NCBI GenBank assembly: GCA_009928005.1
Contig: RFVO01000013.1
Coordinates: 1-33,750 of the forward strand
Source of the DNA: Chitinophagia bacterium
GTDB lineage: Bacteria; Bacteroidota; Bacteroidia; Chitinophagales; Chitinophagaceae
Reading direction: 5' to 3'
Length of the DNA stretch: 33,750 nt
Part shown: positions 17,529 to 25,749 of the stretch, piece after piece
Numbering within the stretch: position 1 is the stretch's first letter
Layout: each line of letters starts with the position of its first letter
Notes under the pieces: generated by a model
What the model was told of the DNA's origin: nothing
Databases searched by the model: none
Seen by the model: only the letters and a program-made list of their open reading frames with translations
Program-made: the position numbers and the translations under genes

Positions 17529-17544
17529 GTCTCTAAATAGAGAC
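17529..17544. repeat. Inverted repeat upstream of metF
   Basis: GTCTCTA and TAGAGAC are exact 7-bp inverted arms around AA, 30-45 bp upstream of the metF ATG. Possible operator or 5'-UTR hairpin. Confidence 0.5.
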
Positions 17545-17555
17545 CTAACGCAAAA

Positions 17556-17565
17556 CGCTATAGCG
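17556..17565. repeat. Palindrome CGCTATAGCG in the metF-lptB gap
   Basis: A perfect 10-bp palindrome, CGCTATAGCG, 11 bp from the inverted repeat at 17529-17544. It sits between the divergent genes and could be a regulator site. Confidence 0.4.
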
Positions 17566-17616
17566 CAAAAATATATAATATTATTAAGCTATGGGTCGAA
17601 AAGCCCTATTTACCCT

Positions 17617-17624
17617 TATTTTTG
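17617..17624 (+). promoter_or_regulatory. -7 promoter element of the lptB operon
   Basis: TATTTTTG matches TAnnTTTG exactly, 14 nt before the GTG start at 17639. Confidence 0.55.
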
Positions 17625-17638
17625 TATAAATTTCTATT

Positions 17639-18406
17639 GTGATACTCGCCATACATACCGATAAACTAATAAAGCAATACAAGGGCCGCAAAGTGGTAGA
17701 CCAAGTAAGCATTTCTGTGAAACAAGGTGAGATTGTGGGCTTATTAGGACCCAATGGTGCGGGCAAGACCACCACTTTTTATATGGTAGTGGGTTTAATT
17801 GCTCCCGATGAAGGGCGCGTTTTTCTAAATGAGGAAGATATTACCAAACTACCAATGTATAAAAGAGCACAAATGGGCTTGGGCTATTTACCTCAAGAAG
17901 CCAGTGTATTTAGAAAGTTAACGGTTGCAGATAATATTATGGCCGTTTTAGAAATGACTAAACTTACAAAGGGAGAAAGAGAATATAAATTAGAAAGTTT
18001 ATTGGATGAATTTAATTTACATCAAGTTCGTAATAATAATGGAGATAGTTTAAGTGGGGGGGAAAGAAGAAGAACTGAAATAGCAAGAGCGCTTGCAGTG
18101 GATCCAAAATTTATTTTATTAGATGAACCTTTTGCAGGAGTAGATCCTATTGCAGTGGAAGATATACAATCCGTAGTGGCTAGATTAAAATTAAAAGATA
18201 TTGGTATTTTAATTACAGATCATAATGTAAACGAAACGCTTTCTATTTGTGATAGAGCTTATTTATTAATAGAGGGAAAAATATTTAAACATGGTACTGC
18301 GGAAGAGTTAGCAGAAGACGATCAAGTGCGTCGTTTATACTTAGGCACCAACTTTGAATTAAAACGCAAAGACTGGATCATTGAAATGGGCCAGAAAGCA
18401 AGATAA
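17639..18406 (+). CDS. lptB: LPS export ABC transporter ATP-binding protein
   Basis: ATPase of the LptB2FG complex that extracts LPS from the inner membrane. The 255-residue protein has Walker A GPNGAGKT (37-44), signature LSGGERRR, Walker [14 protein letters not shown] and the H-loop [22 protein letters not shown] and the FAGVDP stretch are typical of LptB rather than LivF. Start codon GTG. Followed by a GH3-family gene whose chosen start is 7 bp after this stop, so co-transcription is likely. Confidence 0.9.
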   Translation: MILAIHTDKLIKQYKGRKVVDQVSISVKQGEIVGLLGPNGAGKTTTFYMVVGLIAPDEGRVFLNEEDITKLPMYKRAQMGLGYLPQEASVFRKLTVADNIMAVLEMTKLTKGEREYKLESLLDEFNLHQVRNNNGDSLSGGERRRTEIARALAVDPKFILLDEPFAGVDPIAVEDIQSVVARLKLKDIGILITDHNVNETLSICDRAYLLIEGKIFKHGTAEELAEDDQVRRLYLGTNFELKRKDWIIEMGQKAR

Positions 18407-18413
18407 GCAAGCT

Positions 18414-19928
18414 ATGAAAATATTTAGCCCCGCATTGTCAAGATTAGCCCGCCTTCGTTATGGGCAAATTGAAAATTGGGTAAACGACCCGATAGCTGCT
18501 CAAAGAGAAGTATTACAGGATTTAATTACACATGGTCAGTATACACAGTTTGGTTTAAAATATCAATTTGCAGAAATATTTGATATCCGAAAATTTAAAG
18601 CTACTGTTCCTATTCATGAATACGAAGACCTCAAACCTTATATAGAACAAATATTAGAAGCAGAAGAAGGCGTGCTCTGGAATACGCCAGTACAATGGTT
18701 TGCAAAAAGTAGCGGTACAACTAGTGATAAAAGTAAATTCATTCCACTTACTAAAGAAAGCATTGAAGATAATCATTTCCAAGCATCTAAAGATGTACTT
18801 ACTAGTTATTATCATGCACTACCTAATAGTGATTTACTCACCGGAAAGTCTTTAGTGATTGGAGGAAGTCATCAAGTGCATCCCATTAAAGATGATATTC
18901 AATATGGAGATTTAAGTGCAGTTTTATTACAAAATTCTCCTTTCTGGGCGGGTTTAATTCGTACACCAGAATTATCAATTGCCTTAATGGATGAGTGGGA
19001 AAATAAAATAGAAAGCTTAGCACAAAGCACCATTGAAGAGGATGTCACTTCTATTGCAGGTGTGCCTACATGGACCTTGGTTTTATTAAAAAGAATTTTA
19101 GAAATTACGGGTAAGGCAAATATAAAAGAAGTGTGGCCCAATTTTGAATTATATATTCACGGTGGTGTTTCATTCACGCCTTATAAAGAACAATTTAAAA
19201 AAGTAATTGGCCCACATTGTAATTATATAGAAATATATAATGCCAGCGAAGGATTTTTTGCGGCGCAAGATAGAATTAATGAAGAAGGTATGTTACTCTA
19301 TTTACAACATGGTATATTTTATGAGTTCATGCCAATTGAAGAATATGGGAAGCCACATCCCATTACATATGGATTAAATAAAGTGGTAATTGGAAAAAAT
19401 TATGCGATTGTAGTTAGTACCAATGGGGGTTTATGGCGTTATTTAGTGGGAGACACTATTCAATTTGTTAGTATAAGTCCTTATAGAATAAAAGTAAGCG
19501 GTAGATTAAAACAGTTTATCAATGCTTTTGGAGAAGAGCTTATTGCAGATAATAGTGATAAGGCCATTAGTGAAACCTGCACTACATTAGGACTTACTAT
19601 TAAAGAATATACCGCGGCGCCTATTTATATGTCTGACCAAAATTCAGGAGCCCATGAATGGTTAATTGAATTTGATGAAAACCCCAAAGACATGGAAGCC
19701 TTCACTCTTTTATTAGATAAAAATTTACAAGCAGCCAATAGCGACTATGAGGCAAAGAGACACAAAAATATTGCATTAGGTTTACCTCAAATTACGGCAG
19801 TGAAAGCAGGTTGTTTTCATGAATGGCTCAAACAAAAAGGGAAACTAGGTGGACAACATAAAGTGCCAAGACTATCCAATGAGCGTAAATTTATAGACGA
19901 AATAAAATTAATTCACCGAGCTAGATAA
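18414..19928 (+). CDS. GH3-family adenylate-forming enzyme
   Basis: GH3 proteins, best known from plants, adenylate carboxylic acids and join them to amino acids. The 504-residue product has the ATP-binding motif WFAKSSGTTSDKSKFIPLT (near 98-116), the YNASEGFFA segment and a C-terminal domain with KVSGRLKQFINAFGEEL. The frame is open 11 codons earlier, overlapping lptB, but ATG 18414 (MKIFSPALSRLARLRYG) fits the family. The natural substrate in Bacteroidota is not known to me; placement between lptB and fabG suggests an acyl or envelope-linked substrate, which is inference. Confidence 0.85.
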   Translation: MKIFSPALSRLARLRYGQIENWVNDPIAAQREVLQDLITHGQYTQFGLKYQFAEIFDIRKFKATVPIHEYEDLKPYIEQILEAEEGVLWNTPVQWFAKSSGTTSDKSKFIPLTKESIEDNHFQASKDVLTSYYHALPNSDLLTGKSLVIGGSHQVHPIKDDIQYGDLSAVLLQNSPFWAGLIRTPELSIALMDEWENKIESLAQSTIEEDVTSIAGVPTWTLVLLKRILEITGKANIKEVWPNFELYIHGGVSFTPYKEQFKKVIGPHCNYIEIYNASEGFFAAQDRINEEGMLLYLQHGIFYEFMPIEEYGKPHPITYGLNKVVIGKNYAIVVSTNGGLWRYLVGDTIQFVSISPYRIKVSGRLKQFINAFGEELIADNSDKAISETCTTLGLTIKEYTAAPIYMSDQNSGAHEWLIEFDENPKDMEAFTLLLDKNLQAANSDYEAKRHKNIALGLPQITAVKAGCFHEWLKQKGKLGGQHKVPRLSNERKFIDEIKLIHRAR

Positions 19929-19939
19929 TAAAAAATAAA

Positions 19940-20146
19940 ATGATTGATGCCTTAGGTTGGATTGCGACCGCTGTTGTAGTAGGTTCATTTGGAATTCAGA
20001 ATCAAAGAAAGCTAAGAATCATCAACATGTCCGGTAGTATTCTTTGGATTGGCTATGGTTTTTTAAAACAGGATAATCCTATTATATTTGTGAATATTAG
20101 TATTATACTAATGCATACTTATTGGTTTATTAAAAATAAAAAATAA
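19940..20146 (+). CDS. Small YgjV-like membrane protein
   Basis: A 68-residue hydrophobic protein with two to three short membrane segments (LGWIATAVVVGSFGI, MSGSILWIGYGFL, IIFVNISIILMHTYW). The pattern resembles the YgjV family and half-transporters of the SemiSWEET/PQ-loop class, though shorter than typical members. The stop overlaps the fabG start by one base (TAATG), and it begins 11 bp after GH3, so it belongs to the operon. Function unknown. Confidence 0.65.
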   Translation: MIDALGWIATAVVVGSFGIQNQRKLRIINMSGSILWIGYGFLKQDNPIIFVNISIILMHTYWFIKNKK

Positions 20147-20901
20147 TGAAATTATTAGCAGGAAAAGTAGCCATTGTAACCGGAGCCGCTAGAGGCATTG
20201 GTGCATCGATTGCTTTAAAATTAGCAGAGCAAGGCGCCCATATCGCATTCACCTATGTGAGCGGTAGTAGTGCCGAGAAAGCAAATAGTTTAGTAGCCGA
20301 AATAGAAAAATTAGGTGTGAAAGCAAAAGCCTATCAAGCCAATGCAGCAGATTTCGCTGCCTGTGAAAATTTTGTGAATGATGTAGTAGCAAGTTTTGGT
20401 ACTTTAGATATTTGTGTGAACAATGCAGGTATATCTAAAGATAATTTATTATTACGTATGAGCCCGGAACAATGGGATGATGTGATAAATACGAATTTGA
20501 AAAGCGTATACAATATGACTAAACAAGTCATTCGCCCCATGATGAAAGCAAAAAAAGGTAGTATTATTAATATGAGTTCAATTATTGGTATTCGTGGTAA
20601 TGCCGGACAGAGTAGTTATGCAGCAAGTAAGGCGGGTATCATTGGATTTACAAAGTCAATTGCTCTAGAAATGGGAAGTCGTAATATAAGATGCAATGCC
20701 ATTGCACCTGGTTTTGTAGAAACAGATATGACGCATTATTTAAATGAGGGTGACGCAGGAAAAGCTTTCTTGGATAAAATTCCTTTAGGTCGTTTTGGTA
20801 AAGTAGAAGAAATTGCAAACACTACTTTATTTTTAGCAAGTGATTTAAGTAGCTATATCACAGGACAAGTAATTAGCGCTTGTGGTGGTTTGAATATTTA
20901 A
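20146..20901 (+). CDS. fabG: 3-oxoacyl-ACP reductase
   Basis: NADPH-dependent reduction of 3-ketoacyl-ACP in fatty acid elongation. The 251-residue SDR has TGAARGIG (12-19), NNAG (92-95) and catalytic Ser145, Tyr158 and Lys162 in SSYAASKAG, with the C-terminal YITGQVISACGG motif of FabG. It is the last gene of the lptB operon. Its stop overlaps the adk stop on the other strand by three bases. It could be a FabG paralogue for a specialised substrate. Confidence 0.85.
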   Translation: MKLLAGKVAIVTGAARGIGASIALKLAEQGAHIAFTYVSGSSAEKANSLVAEIEKLGVKAKAYQANAADFAACENFVNDVVASFGTLDICVNNAGISKDNLLLRMSPEQWDDVINTNLKSVYNMTKQVIRPMMKAKKGSIINMSSIIGIRGNAGQSSYAASKAGIIGFTKSIALEMGSRNIRCNAIAPGFVETDMTHYLNEGDAGKAFLDKIPLGRFGKVEEIANTTLFLASDLSSYITGQVISACGGLNI

Positions 20902-21473
20902 ATTCTTGCATCAATTTCTTTTTTTAAATTGGCGTAAATACTTTCTACTGTTCCTTCTCCTGTTATACCTACTACTTTATTAAACTGTGCATAGTAAGTT
21001 GCGACCGCTGTTGTTTTATCGTGGTACTCTTTAATTCTTGCACGAATTATAGTTTCATTAGTATCATCACTTCTTCCAGATGTTAAACCACGGCCTAATA
21101 ATCTTTTTACTAATTCTTCTTCACTCACCTCTAAAGCCAAAACTAGATTAATTTCATTGTTTTTCTCTTTCAATAAAGCATCTAAGGCAATACACTGTGC
21201 AGTTGTGCGAGGAAAGCCATCAAATAAAAAACCTTTAGCATCTGAACGGGCATCCATAAAATTTCCCACCATGCCAATTACAACAGCATCAGGAACTAAT
21301 TGACCTGCGTCCATTAAACGTTTGGCTTCCATACCTAATTCGGTTTGATTCGCAATTTCTGTTCTTAATAAATTTCCAGTACTAAGGTGTTGTAAGCCAA
21401 AAGATTCAATGATATTTTCACTTTGCGTTCCTTTTCCACTACCTGGAGGGCCAAATAAGATTAAATTAAACAT
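20898..21473 (-). CDS. adk: Adenylate kinase, short form
   Basis: Interconverts AMP, ADP and ATP. The 191-residue enzyme has the P-loop GPPGSGKGT (8-16), LSTGNLLRTEI, GFPRTTAQC and the short LID of about 10 residues (RGLTSGRSDDT) without zinc Cys, so it is the short, non-zinc type. Its own promoter element is at 21490-21497. Tail-to-tail with fabG with overlapping stops. Confidence 0.95.
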   Translation of the reverse strand: MFNLILFGPPGSGKGTQSENIIESFGLQHLSTGNLLRTEIANQTELGMEAKRLMDAGQLVPDAVVIGMVGNFMDARSDAKGFLFDGFPRTTAQCIALDALLKEKNNEINLVLALEVSEEELVKRLLGRGLTSGRSDDTNETIIRARIKEYHDKTTAVATYYAQFNKVVGITGEGTVESIYANLKKEIDARI

Positions 21474-21489
21474 GCTGTTGAGTTGAGTT

Positions 21490-21497
21490 CAAAGATA
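21490..21497 (-). promoter_or_regulatory. -7 promoter element of adk
   Basis: TATCTTTG on the minus strand matches TAnnTTTG exactly, 16 nt before the adk ATG. Confidence 0.6.
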
Positions 21498-21604
21498 CAG
21501 AACTGACTTAAATTTTGATTAAATTCGATAATACTATTATTTTATAATTTTCTAAACAAAAAACATGAATAGTTGTTAGTATTTTTAACATTGAAATAAG
21601 GTCT

Positions 21605-22120
21605 ATGTATAAAATCATCTTTTGTTTACTATTATTAAGTTCAGGGGCTTGCTCTCAGGGACCCAATAATAGTCCATTAAAAAAAGCTTCTATGTCAACA
21701 AATCAAAACAAGTATTATTCTACTACTAGTAAAGAAAAACTAATATTACCAGATAGTGTATGGAAGCAAGTCTTGTCGCCAGAAGTATATCAGATTGCAA
21801 GACTGAAAGGAACCGAAAGGCCTTTTAGTAGTGCTTTTGAAACAAGTAAGGAAGTAGGCACTTTTCATTGTGCTGCCTGCGGTAACCCTTTATTTAAAAG
21901 TACAGCAAAGTTTGAAAGTGGTTGCGGCTGGCCTAGTTTTTTTGAGCCTATTACTAAAGGCTCTATTATATATTTACCCGATAACTCACATGGTATGATG
22001 CGTACCGAAGTAGAATGTGGAAAATGTAAAGCCCATTTAGGACATGTATTTGAAGATGGTCCGCCTCCCACAGGACTTCGTTACTGTATTAATGGAGTGG
22101 TACTAAGTTTAGAAAAATAA
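21605..22120 (+). CDS. msrB: Methionine-R-sulfoxide reductase B, lipoprotein
   Basis: Repairs the R-form of methionine sulfoxide in proteins. Residues 1-16 form a lipoprotein signal with lipobox SSGAC (Cys16), so the enzyme is probably anchored outside the cytoplasm. The MsrB domain (about 43-168) has the zinc Cys pairs 89/92 and 138/141, [25 protein letters not shown] and catalytic Cys161 in RYCINGVVL. An internal ATG at residue 30 could give a cytosolic form. The periplasmic electron donor is unknown. Confidence 0.92.
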   Translation: MYKIIFCLLLLSSGACSQGPNNSPLKKASMSTNQNKYYSTTSKEKLILPDSVWKQVLSPEVYQIARLKGTERPFSSAFETSKEVGTFHCAACGNPLFKSTAKFESGCGWPSFFEPITKGSIIYLPDNSHGMMRTEVECGKCKAHLGHVFEDGPPPTGLRYCINGVVLSLEK

Positions 22121-22146
22121 TTTTGTCTTGGCTTAAGAAGTTTTAT

Positions 22147-23415
22147 TTATGCAGCAGAAGCCACTGAACTTGCTTTATTTTTTTTCGTAAAATAATACAT
22201 CGCATAGAGTGTTATGAATACACCTACAAAAGAAAGTATCATCACACTTTGTGAAAAAAATGCTGTCCATTTTATTTTAAGACTCATTCCTTCTTTGGCT
22301 AGCATAACGCTCACACTTCCTACATAACCTACTGAGTCGGCCACATATATAAAGAAGCCTGCATTGCCTTTCATAGAAAAGGCTGCAATAAGTCGATCAA
22401 AGAAAATAGAATTGAAAGGTATATACACTAAGTATAAACCTAGTCCTACCCATATCATCCACCAGAAAGGATCTAATAATTGATATGAAAAATAATAAGT
22501 AGAAACGCCAGCAATTATAAAACCTAGTAAAATAAAAATATGGGCTACCATTAAAGCTTTGAAACTATTTTTTATAAGCACCACAGCTCCCATTATAATT
22601 AAAATAAAAATAGTAATAGGAATTTCAGTTTGCGTAAAAATAGCGGGCCTTGAACTAAAACCCATCTCCTTCCACATATCTGCAGAAAAATTATCACGTA
22701 TATCTCTAAAAATGGTGGCGAATAAATAAATAGCTACAAAAGCAATAATACCTGGTAAATATTGTTTTAATAAAAACTTACGTTCAACACCGGTCATAGG
22801 TATTCGTTTTGTTCTAAGCATTTCATCCTCTTCAGAAGGAGGCGGTACTTTTTCTAAACCATACACACATATAATAAGGGGTAAAGCAAAAACCAATCCA
22901 GTACAAAAAGGAACCCAAAATTCTGTAATATGATATTGCGCCATTAACCAAGCCCCCACCGACTTTACCCAACCAGATGAAAAAATAAAACTTACTGCCA
23001 ATGCAGCCCCAATAAAATCGGTACTCTTTCGTCCTTCCACATAAGAAAAAACAACACCCCATAACATGCCTAATGGAAATCCATTTAAAAATAAAAATAT
23101 AACATTATAAGGTGCAGGCACGATGGCAAACAACAACCAAGCCAGCCAAGAAATACCTGTTAATAAAAAAATAATTTTATACCTATTTACTTTTTGAAGT
23201 CCTGAGATAAATTTAATACCATAAAACTTAGCCAACATATAGCCTAGCATTTGACTTATAACTAGTGCTGTTTTATAAGCAATAGGACCAAAGGTTAATC
23301 CGTCAAATGTGCAAACAGTAAAAGATTTTCTAAAACCAAAAACAAATACATAAGTACCAAAAGAAACAAGGGCTGCATAGAGTGCAATGGATTTATCTTT
23401 GGATAGCAATGGCAT
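22147..23415 (-). CDS. DUF5690-family multi-pass membrane protein (MFS-like)
   Basis: A 422-residue protein with about 12 membrane helices and the Bacteroidota DUF5690 signature YVFVFGFRKSFTVCTFDG near the N-terminus. The layout is that of an MFS transporter; the substrate is unknown. The frame extends nine codons to TTG 23442, but that codon lies inside the -7 element TAAATTTG, so ATG 23415 is chosen. The gene is divergent from the glycosyltransferase gene, with a 14-bp palindrome between them. Confidence 0.8.
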   Translation of the reverse strand: MPLLSKDKSIALYAALVSFGTYVFVFGFRKSFTVCTFDGLTFGPIAYKTALVISQMLGYMLAKFYGIKFISGLQKVNRYKIIFLLTGISWLAWLLFAIVPAPYNVIFLFLNGFPLGMLWGVVFSYVEGRKSTDFIGAALAVSFIFSSGWVKSVGAWLMAQYHITEFWVPFCTGLVFALPLIICVYGLEKVPPPSEEDEMLRTKRIPMTGVERKFLLKQYLPGIIAFVAIYLFATIFRDIRDNFSADMWKEMGFSSRPAIFTQTEIPITIFILIIMGAVVLIKNSFKALMVAHIFILLGFIIAGVSTYYFSYQLLDPFWWMIWVGLGLYLVYIPFNSIFFDRLIAAFSMKGNAGFFIYVADSVGYVGSVSVMLAKEGMSLKIKWTAFFSQSVMILSFVGVFITLYAMYYFTKKNKASSVASAA

Positions 23416-23439
23416 ATTTATTTTTTTTAATAGACTTCT

Positions 23440-23447
23440 CAAATTTA
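23440..23447 (-). promoter_or_regulatory. -7 promoter element of the DUF5690 gene
   Basis: TAAATTTG on the minus strand matches TAnnTTTG exactly, 24 nt before ATG 23415. Confidence 0.5.
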
Positions 23448-23451
23448 CATT

Positions 23452-23465
23452 TTATACATGTATAA
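23452..23465. repeat. 14-bp palindrome in a divergent promoter region
   Basis: TTATACATGTATAA is its own reverse complement. It sits directly upstream of the DUF5690 -7 element and 21 bp before the glycosyltransferase ATG, a usual place for an operator. Confidence 0.5.
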
Positions 23466-23486
23466 TATTGACTAAATTAGTGTTTT

Positions 23487-24623
23487 ATGAAACGACCTTC
23501 TATTTGTATTTCTCCCATTGATTGGGGCCTTGGACATGCCACTAGGTGTATAAGCCTTGTCAAGGCCTTTGAGAAATTAGGATACAAGGTTTATATTGCC
23601 ACCGAAGGATATCATGAAGCCATTTTAAAAGAAGCCATCCCCAATGCACATTTTTTACATTTAAGAGGTTACAGAATCAAATATACTAAATGGGGGTTTA
23701 TACTTCCCCTTATTTTACTTTTTCAATTACCTCAAATTATATACAGCATAATTTATGAAAACAGTTGGTTAAAAAAAGCGCAAGCAAAATATCAATTTAA
23801 TTTGATTGTTTCAGATAATCGCTTTGGATTTTATCATAAAAAAGTACCTAGTATTTTTATAACCCATCAGCTGAATTTACAAATGTATTTTGCTTGGGCT
23901 ACTAATTTATTTCAAAAACTACAATATGCTTGGTTAAAAAAATATACTGCTTGTTGGATTCCAGACATAGATGGCACCAATAATTTATCAGGCATTTTAG
24001 CTAATCCAAAAAAGAAGCCTAGTATACCTTTATGGTATATGGGTTGTTTGTCTAGACTAATAGATGAACCCATTTATATTACCTCTAATAATAGCAGTTC
24101 TTTTCAAAGCGCAACAGGGCATAATGAAAATAGAATAGTTTTTTTAGGAATTGTTTCAGGGCCTGAACCACAAAGAACCTTGCTTGAAAATTTATTATGG
24201 GAAGCAGGTAATACCTTAGATATTCCATTTGTAGTCATTGCAGGCACCCCTTCTAAAGAAGAGCCTAATAAAATAATTGCAGAAAATAAAAACGCGATAC
24301 TTTATGCACATTTAGCCGCTCCTGAACTAGTAAAGGAAATTAAAAGAGCAGATTATATTATTTGTAGAGGGGGCTACACCACTTTAATGGAATTAATTCC
24401 TTTTGAAAAAAAATTAATTTTTATTCCTACCCCTGGGCAAACAGAACAAATGTATTTAGGAAAATTATGGCAAGAAAAAAAATGGGCACTCTGTTATGCA
24501 CAAGAAAATTTTAAATTAAATATTGCTTTAGAAGAAGCAAAAAGTTTTCATTTTAAACAAGCGCCCTTTAAAGCTTTTTCCATAGAAGCCCTTGAGGCTG
24601 CTATAAAGCAGTTATCTTTATAA
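23487..24623 (+). CDS. MurG-like glycosyltransferase
   Basis: A 378-residue protein with GT-B fold features. The N-terminus ISPIDWGLGHATRCISLVKAF has the GxGH motif of the MurG/family-28 group, and the C-terminal half has ADYIICRGGYTTLMELIPFEKKLIFIPTPGQTEQ, in sense the donor-binding region of that group. A hydrophobic stretch (WGFILPLILLFQLPQIIYSII) could associate with the membrane. Substrate unknown; a cell-envelope glycolipid or polysaccharide is plausible. The mnmH start follows 2 bp after its stop. Confidence 0.8.
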   Translation: MKRPSICISPIDWGLGHATRCISLVKAFEKLGYKVYIATEGYHEAILKEAIPNAHFLHLRGYRIKYTKWGFILPLILLFQLPQIIYSIIYENSWLKKAQAKYQFNLIVSDNRFGFYHKKVPSIFITHQLNLQMYFAWATNLFQKLQYAWLKKYTACWIPDIDGTNNLSGILANPKKKPSIPLWYMGCLSRLIDEPIYITSNNSSSFQSATGHNENRIVFLGIVSGPEPQRTLLENLLWEAGNTLDIPFVVIAGTPSKEEPNKIIAENKNAILYAHLAAPELVKEIKRADYIICRGGYTTLMELIPFEKKLIFIPTPGQTEQMYLGKLWQEKKWALCYAQENFKLNIALEEAKSFHFKQAPFKAFSIEALEAAIKQLSL

Positions 24624-24625
24624 AT

Positions 24626-25696
24626 ATGTCCATTCAAAAAATTAATATTGATAATTTTATAATTGAAACAAGCACAAGCATTGTTTCAAGCATCATTATA
24701 GATGTAAGAAGCCCTGCAGAGTTTGAACATGCACATATTCCTTCTGCACTTAACCTCCCTTTATTTGATAATGAGCAGCGTGCTATAATTGGTACTACTT
24801 ATAAAAAACAAAGCAGGGAAGCGGCTATCAAGGCGGGTTTACCGCTTTTTGGAAAGAAGATGCTACCCATGATTGAGACCGTGGAGGCTTGGATAAAGGA
24901 TAGACAAAAAGAAAATGATGTCACTAAGCCCATTATATATGTTCATTGTTGGAGAGGCGGCATGCGCAGTGCAGCAGTGGCTTGGTTATTAGATTTATAT
25001 GGCTATAAAGTCATTCAATTAACAGGAGGCTATAAAGCTTATAGAAATTGGGTGCTTGCACAATTTACAATTACTTACCCTTTAAAAGTTTTAGGTGGTT
25101 ACACCGGCTCTGGTAAAACAGAAATTTTACAGGCCTTAGACAAAAGAAATTATGCAGTGATAGATTTAGAAGGGCTAGCACATCATAAAGGTTCGGCCTA
25201 TGGTGCTATTGGGCAGTTACCGCAACCAAGTCAAGAAATGTTTGAAAATATTTTAGCTGAAAAATTATTTGAAGTAAATAAAAAACAAAAAAGTATTTGG
25301 ATAGAAGATGAAAGTCAAAGAATAGGTACTGTTTTAATTCCTACACCCCTATTTCATTTGATGAGAAATAGTACTTGTTATTTTATGACCATCCCTTTTG
25401 AGCAAAGACTAAACTTTATTGTTGAAGGCTATGGAAGCTTTGATCAAAAAAGTTTAATAGAGGCAACGATGCGCATTCAAAAAAGATTAGGCGGCCTAGA
25501 AACAAAGACAGCTATTGATTTTATTACAGCTGGTTCTTTAAAAGAGGCTTTTTCTATTTTATTAAAATACTATGATAAGTGGTATGAAAAAAATACAAAA
25601 AATGAAGAACTTCCTAAAATAAAACTAATTCCCGTTTCCTCTGAAATAGTGGATCCAAATTATAATGCCCTTTTATTAGAAAAAATAGGTGAATGA
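24626..25696 (+). CDS. mnmH: tRNA 2-selenouridine synthase
   Basis: Replaces sulfur by selenium at the wobble 2-thiouridine of certain tRNAs, via a geranylated intermediate. The 356-residue protein (E. coli 364) has an N-terminal rhodanese domain with catalytic Cys108 in VHCWRGGMRSAAVAW and a C-terminal P-loop domain with GYTGSGKT (158-165). Co-transcribed with the upstream glycosyltransferase by spacing only. Selenophosphate synthetase (SelD) is not in the window, so whether selenium is used cannot be judged. Confidence 0.92.
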   Translation: MSIQKINIDNFIIETSTSIVSSIIIDVRSPAEFEHAHIPSALNLPLFDNEQRAIIGTTYKKQSREAAIKAGLPLFGKKMLPMIETVEAWIKDRQKENDVTKPIIYVHCWRGGMRSAAVAWLLDLYGYKVIQLTGGYKAYRNWVLAQFTITYPLKVLGGYTGSGKTEILQALDKRNYAVIDLEGLAHHKGSAYGAIGQLPQPSQEMFENILAEKLFEVNKKQKSIWIEDESQRIGTVLIPTPLFHLMRNSTCYFMTIPFEQRLNFIVEGYGSFDQKSLIEATMRIQKRLGGLETKTAIDFITAGSLKEAFSILLKYYDKWYEKNTKNEELPKIKLIPVSSEIVDPNYNALLLEKIGE

Positions 25697-25710
25697 TGTC
25701 AACATCATTC
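25691..25710 (+). terminator. Hairpin overlapping the mnmH stop codon
   Basis: GAATGATG (25691-25698) and CATCATTC (25703-25710) pair perfectly around a TCAA tetraloop, followed by TTTACTTAACTTTTTT. The 5' arm includes the TGA stop at 25694-25696. Confidence 0.65.
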
Positions 25711-25749
25711 TTTACTTAACTTTTTTAGTTATCTTCAGCTTTATAAATT

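Noticed and set aside
17500..17640. SAM riboswitch upstream of metF
   Set aside because: I see inverted repeats but none of the conserved SAM riboswitch core sequences.
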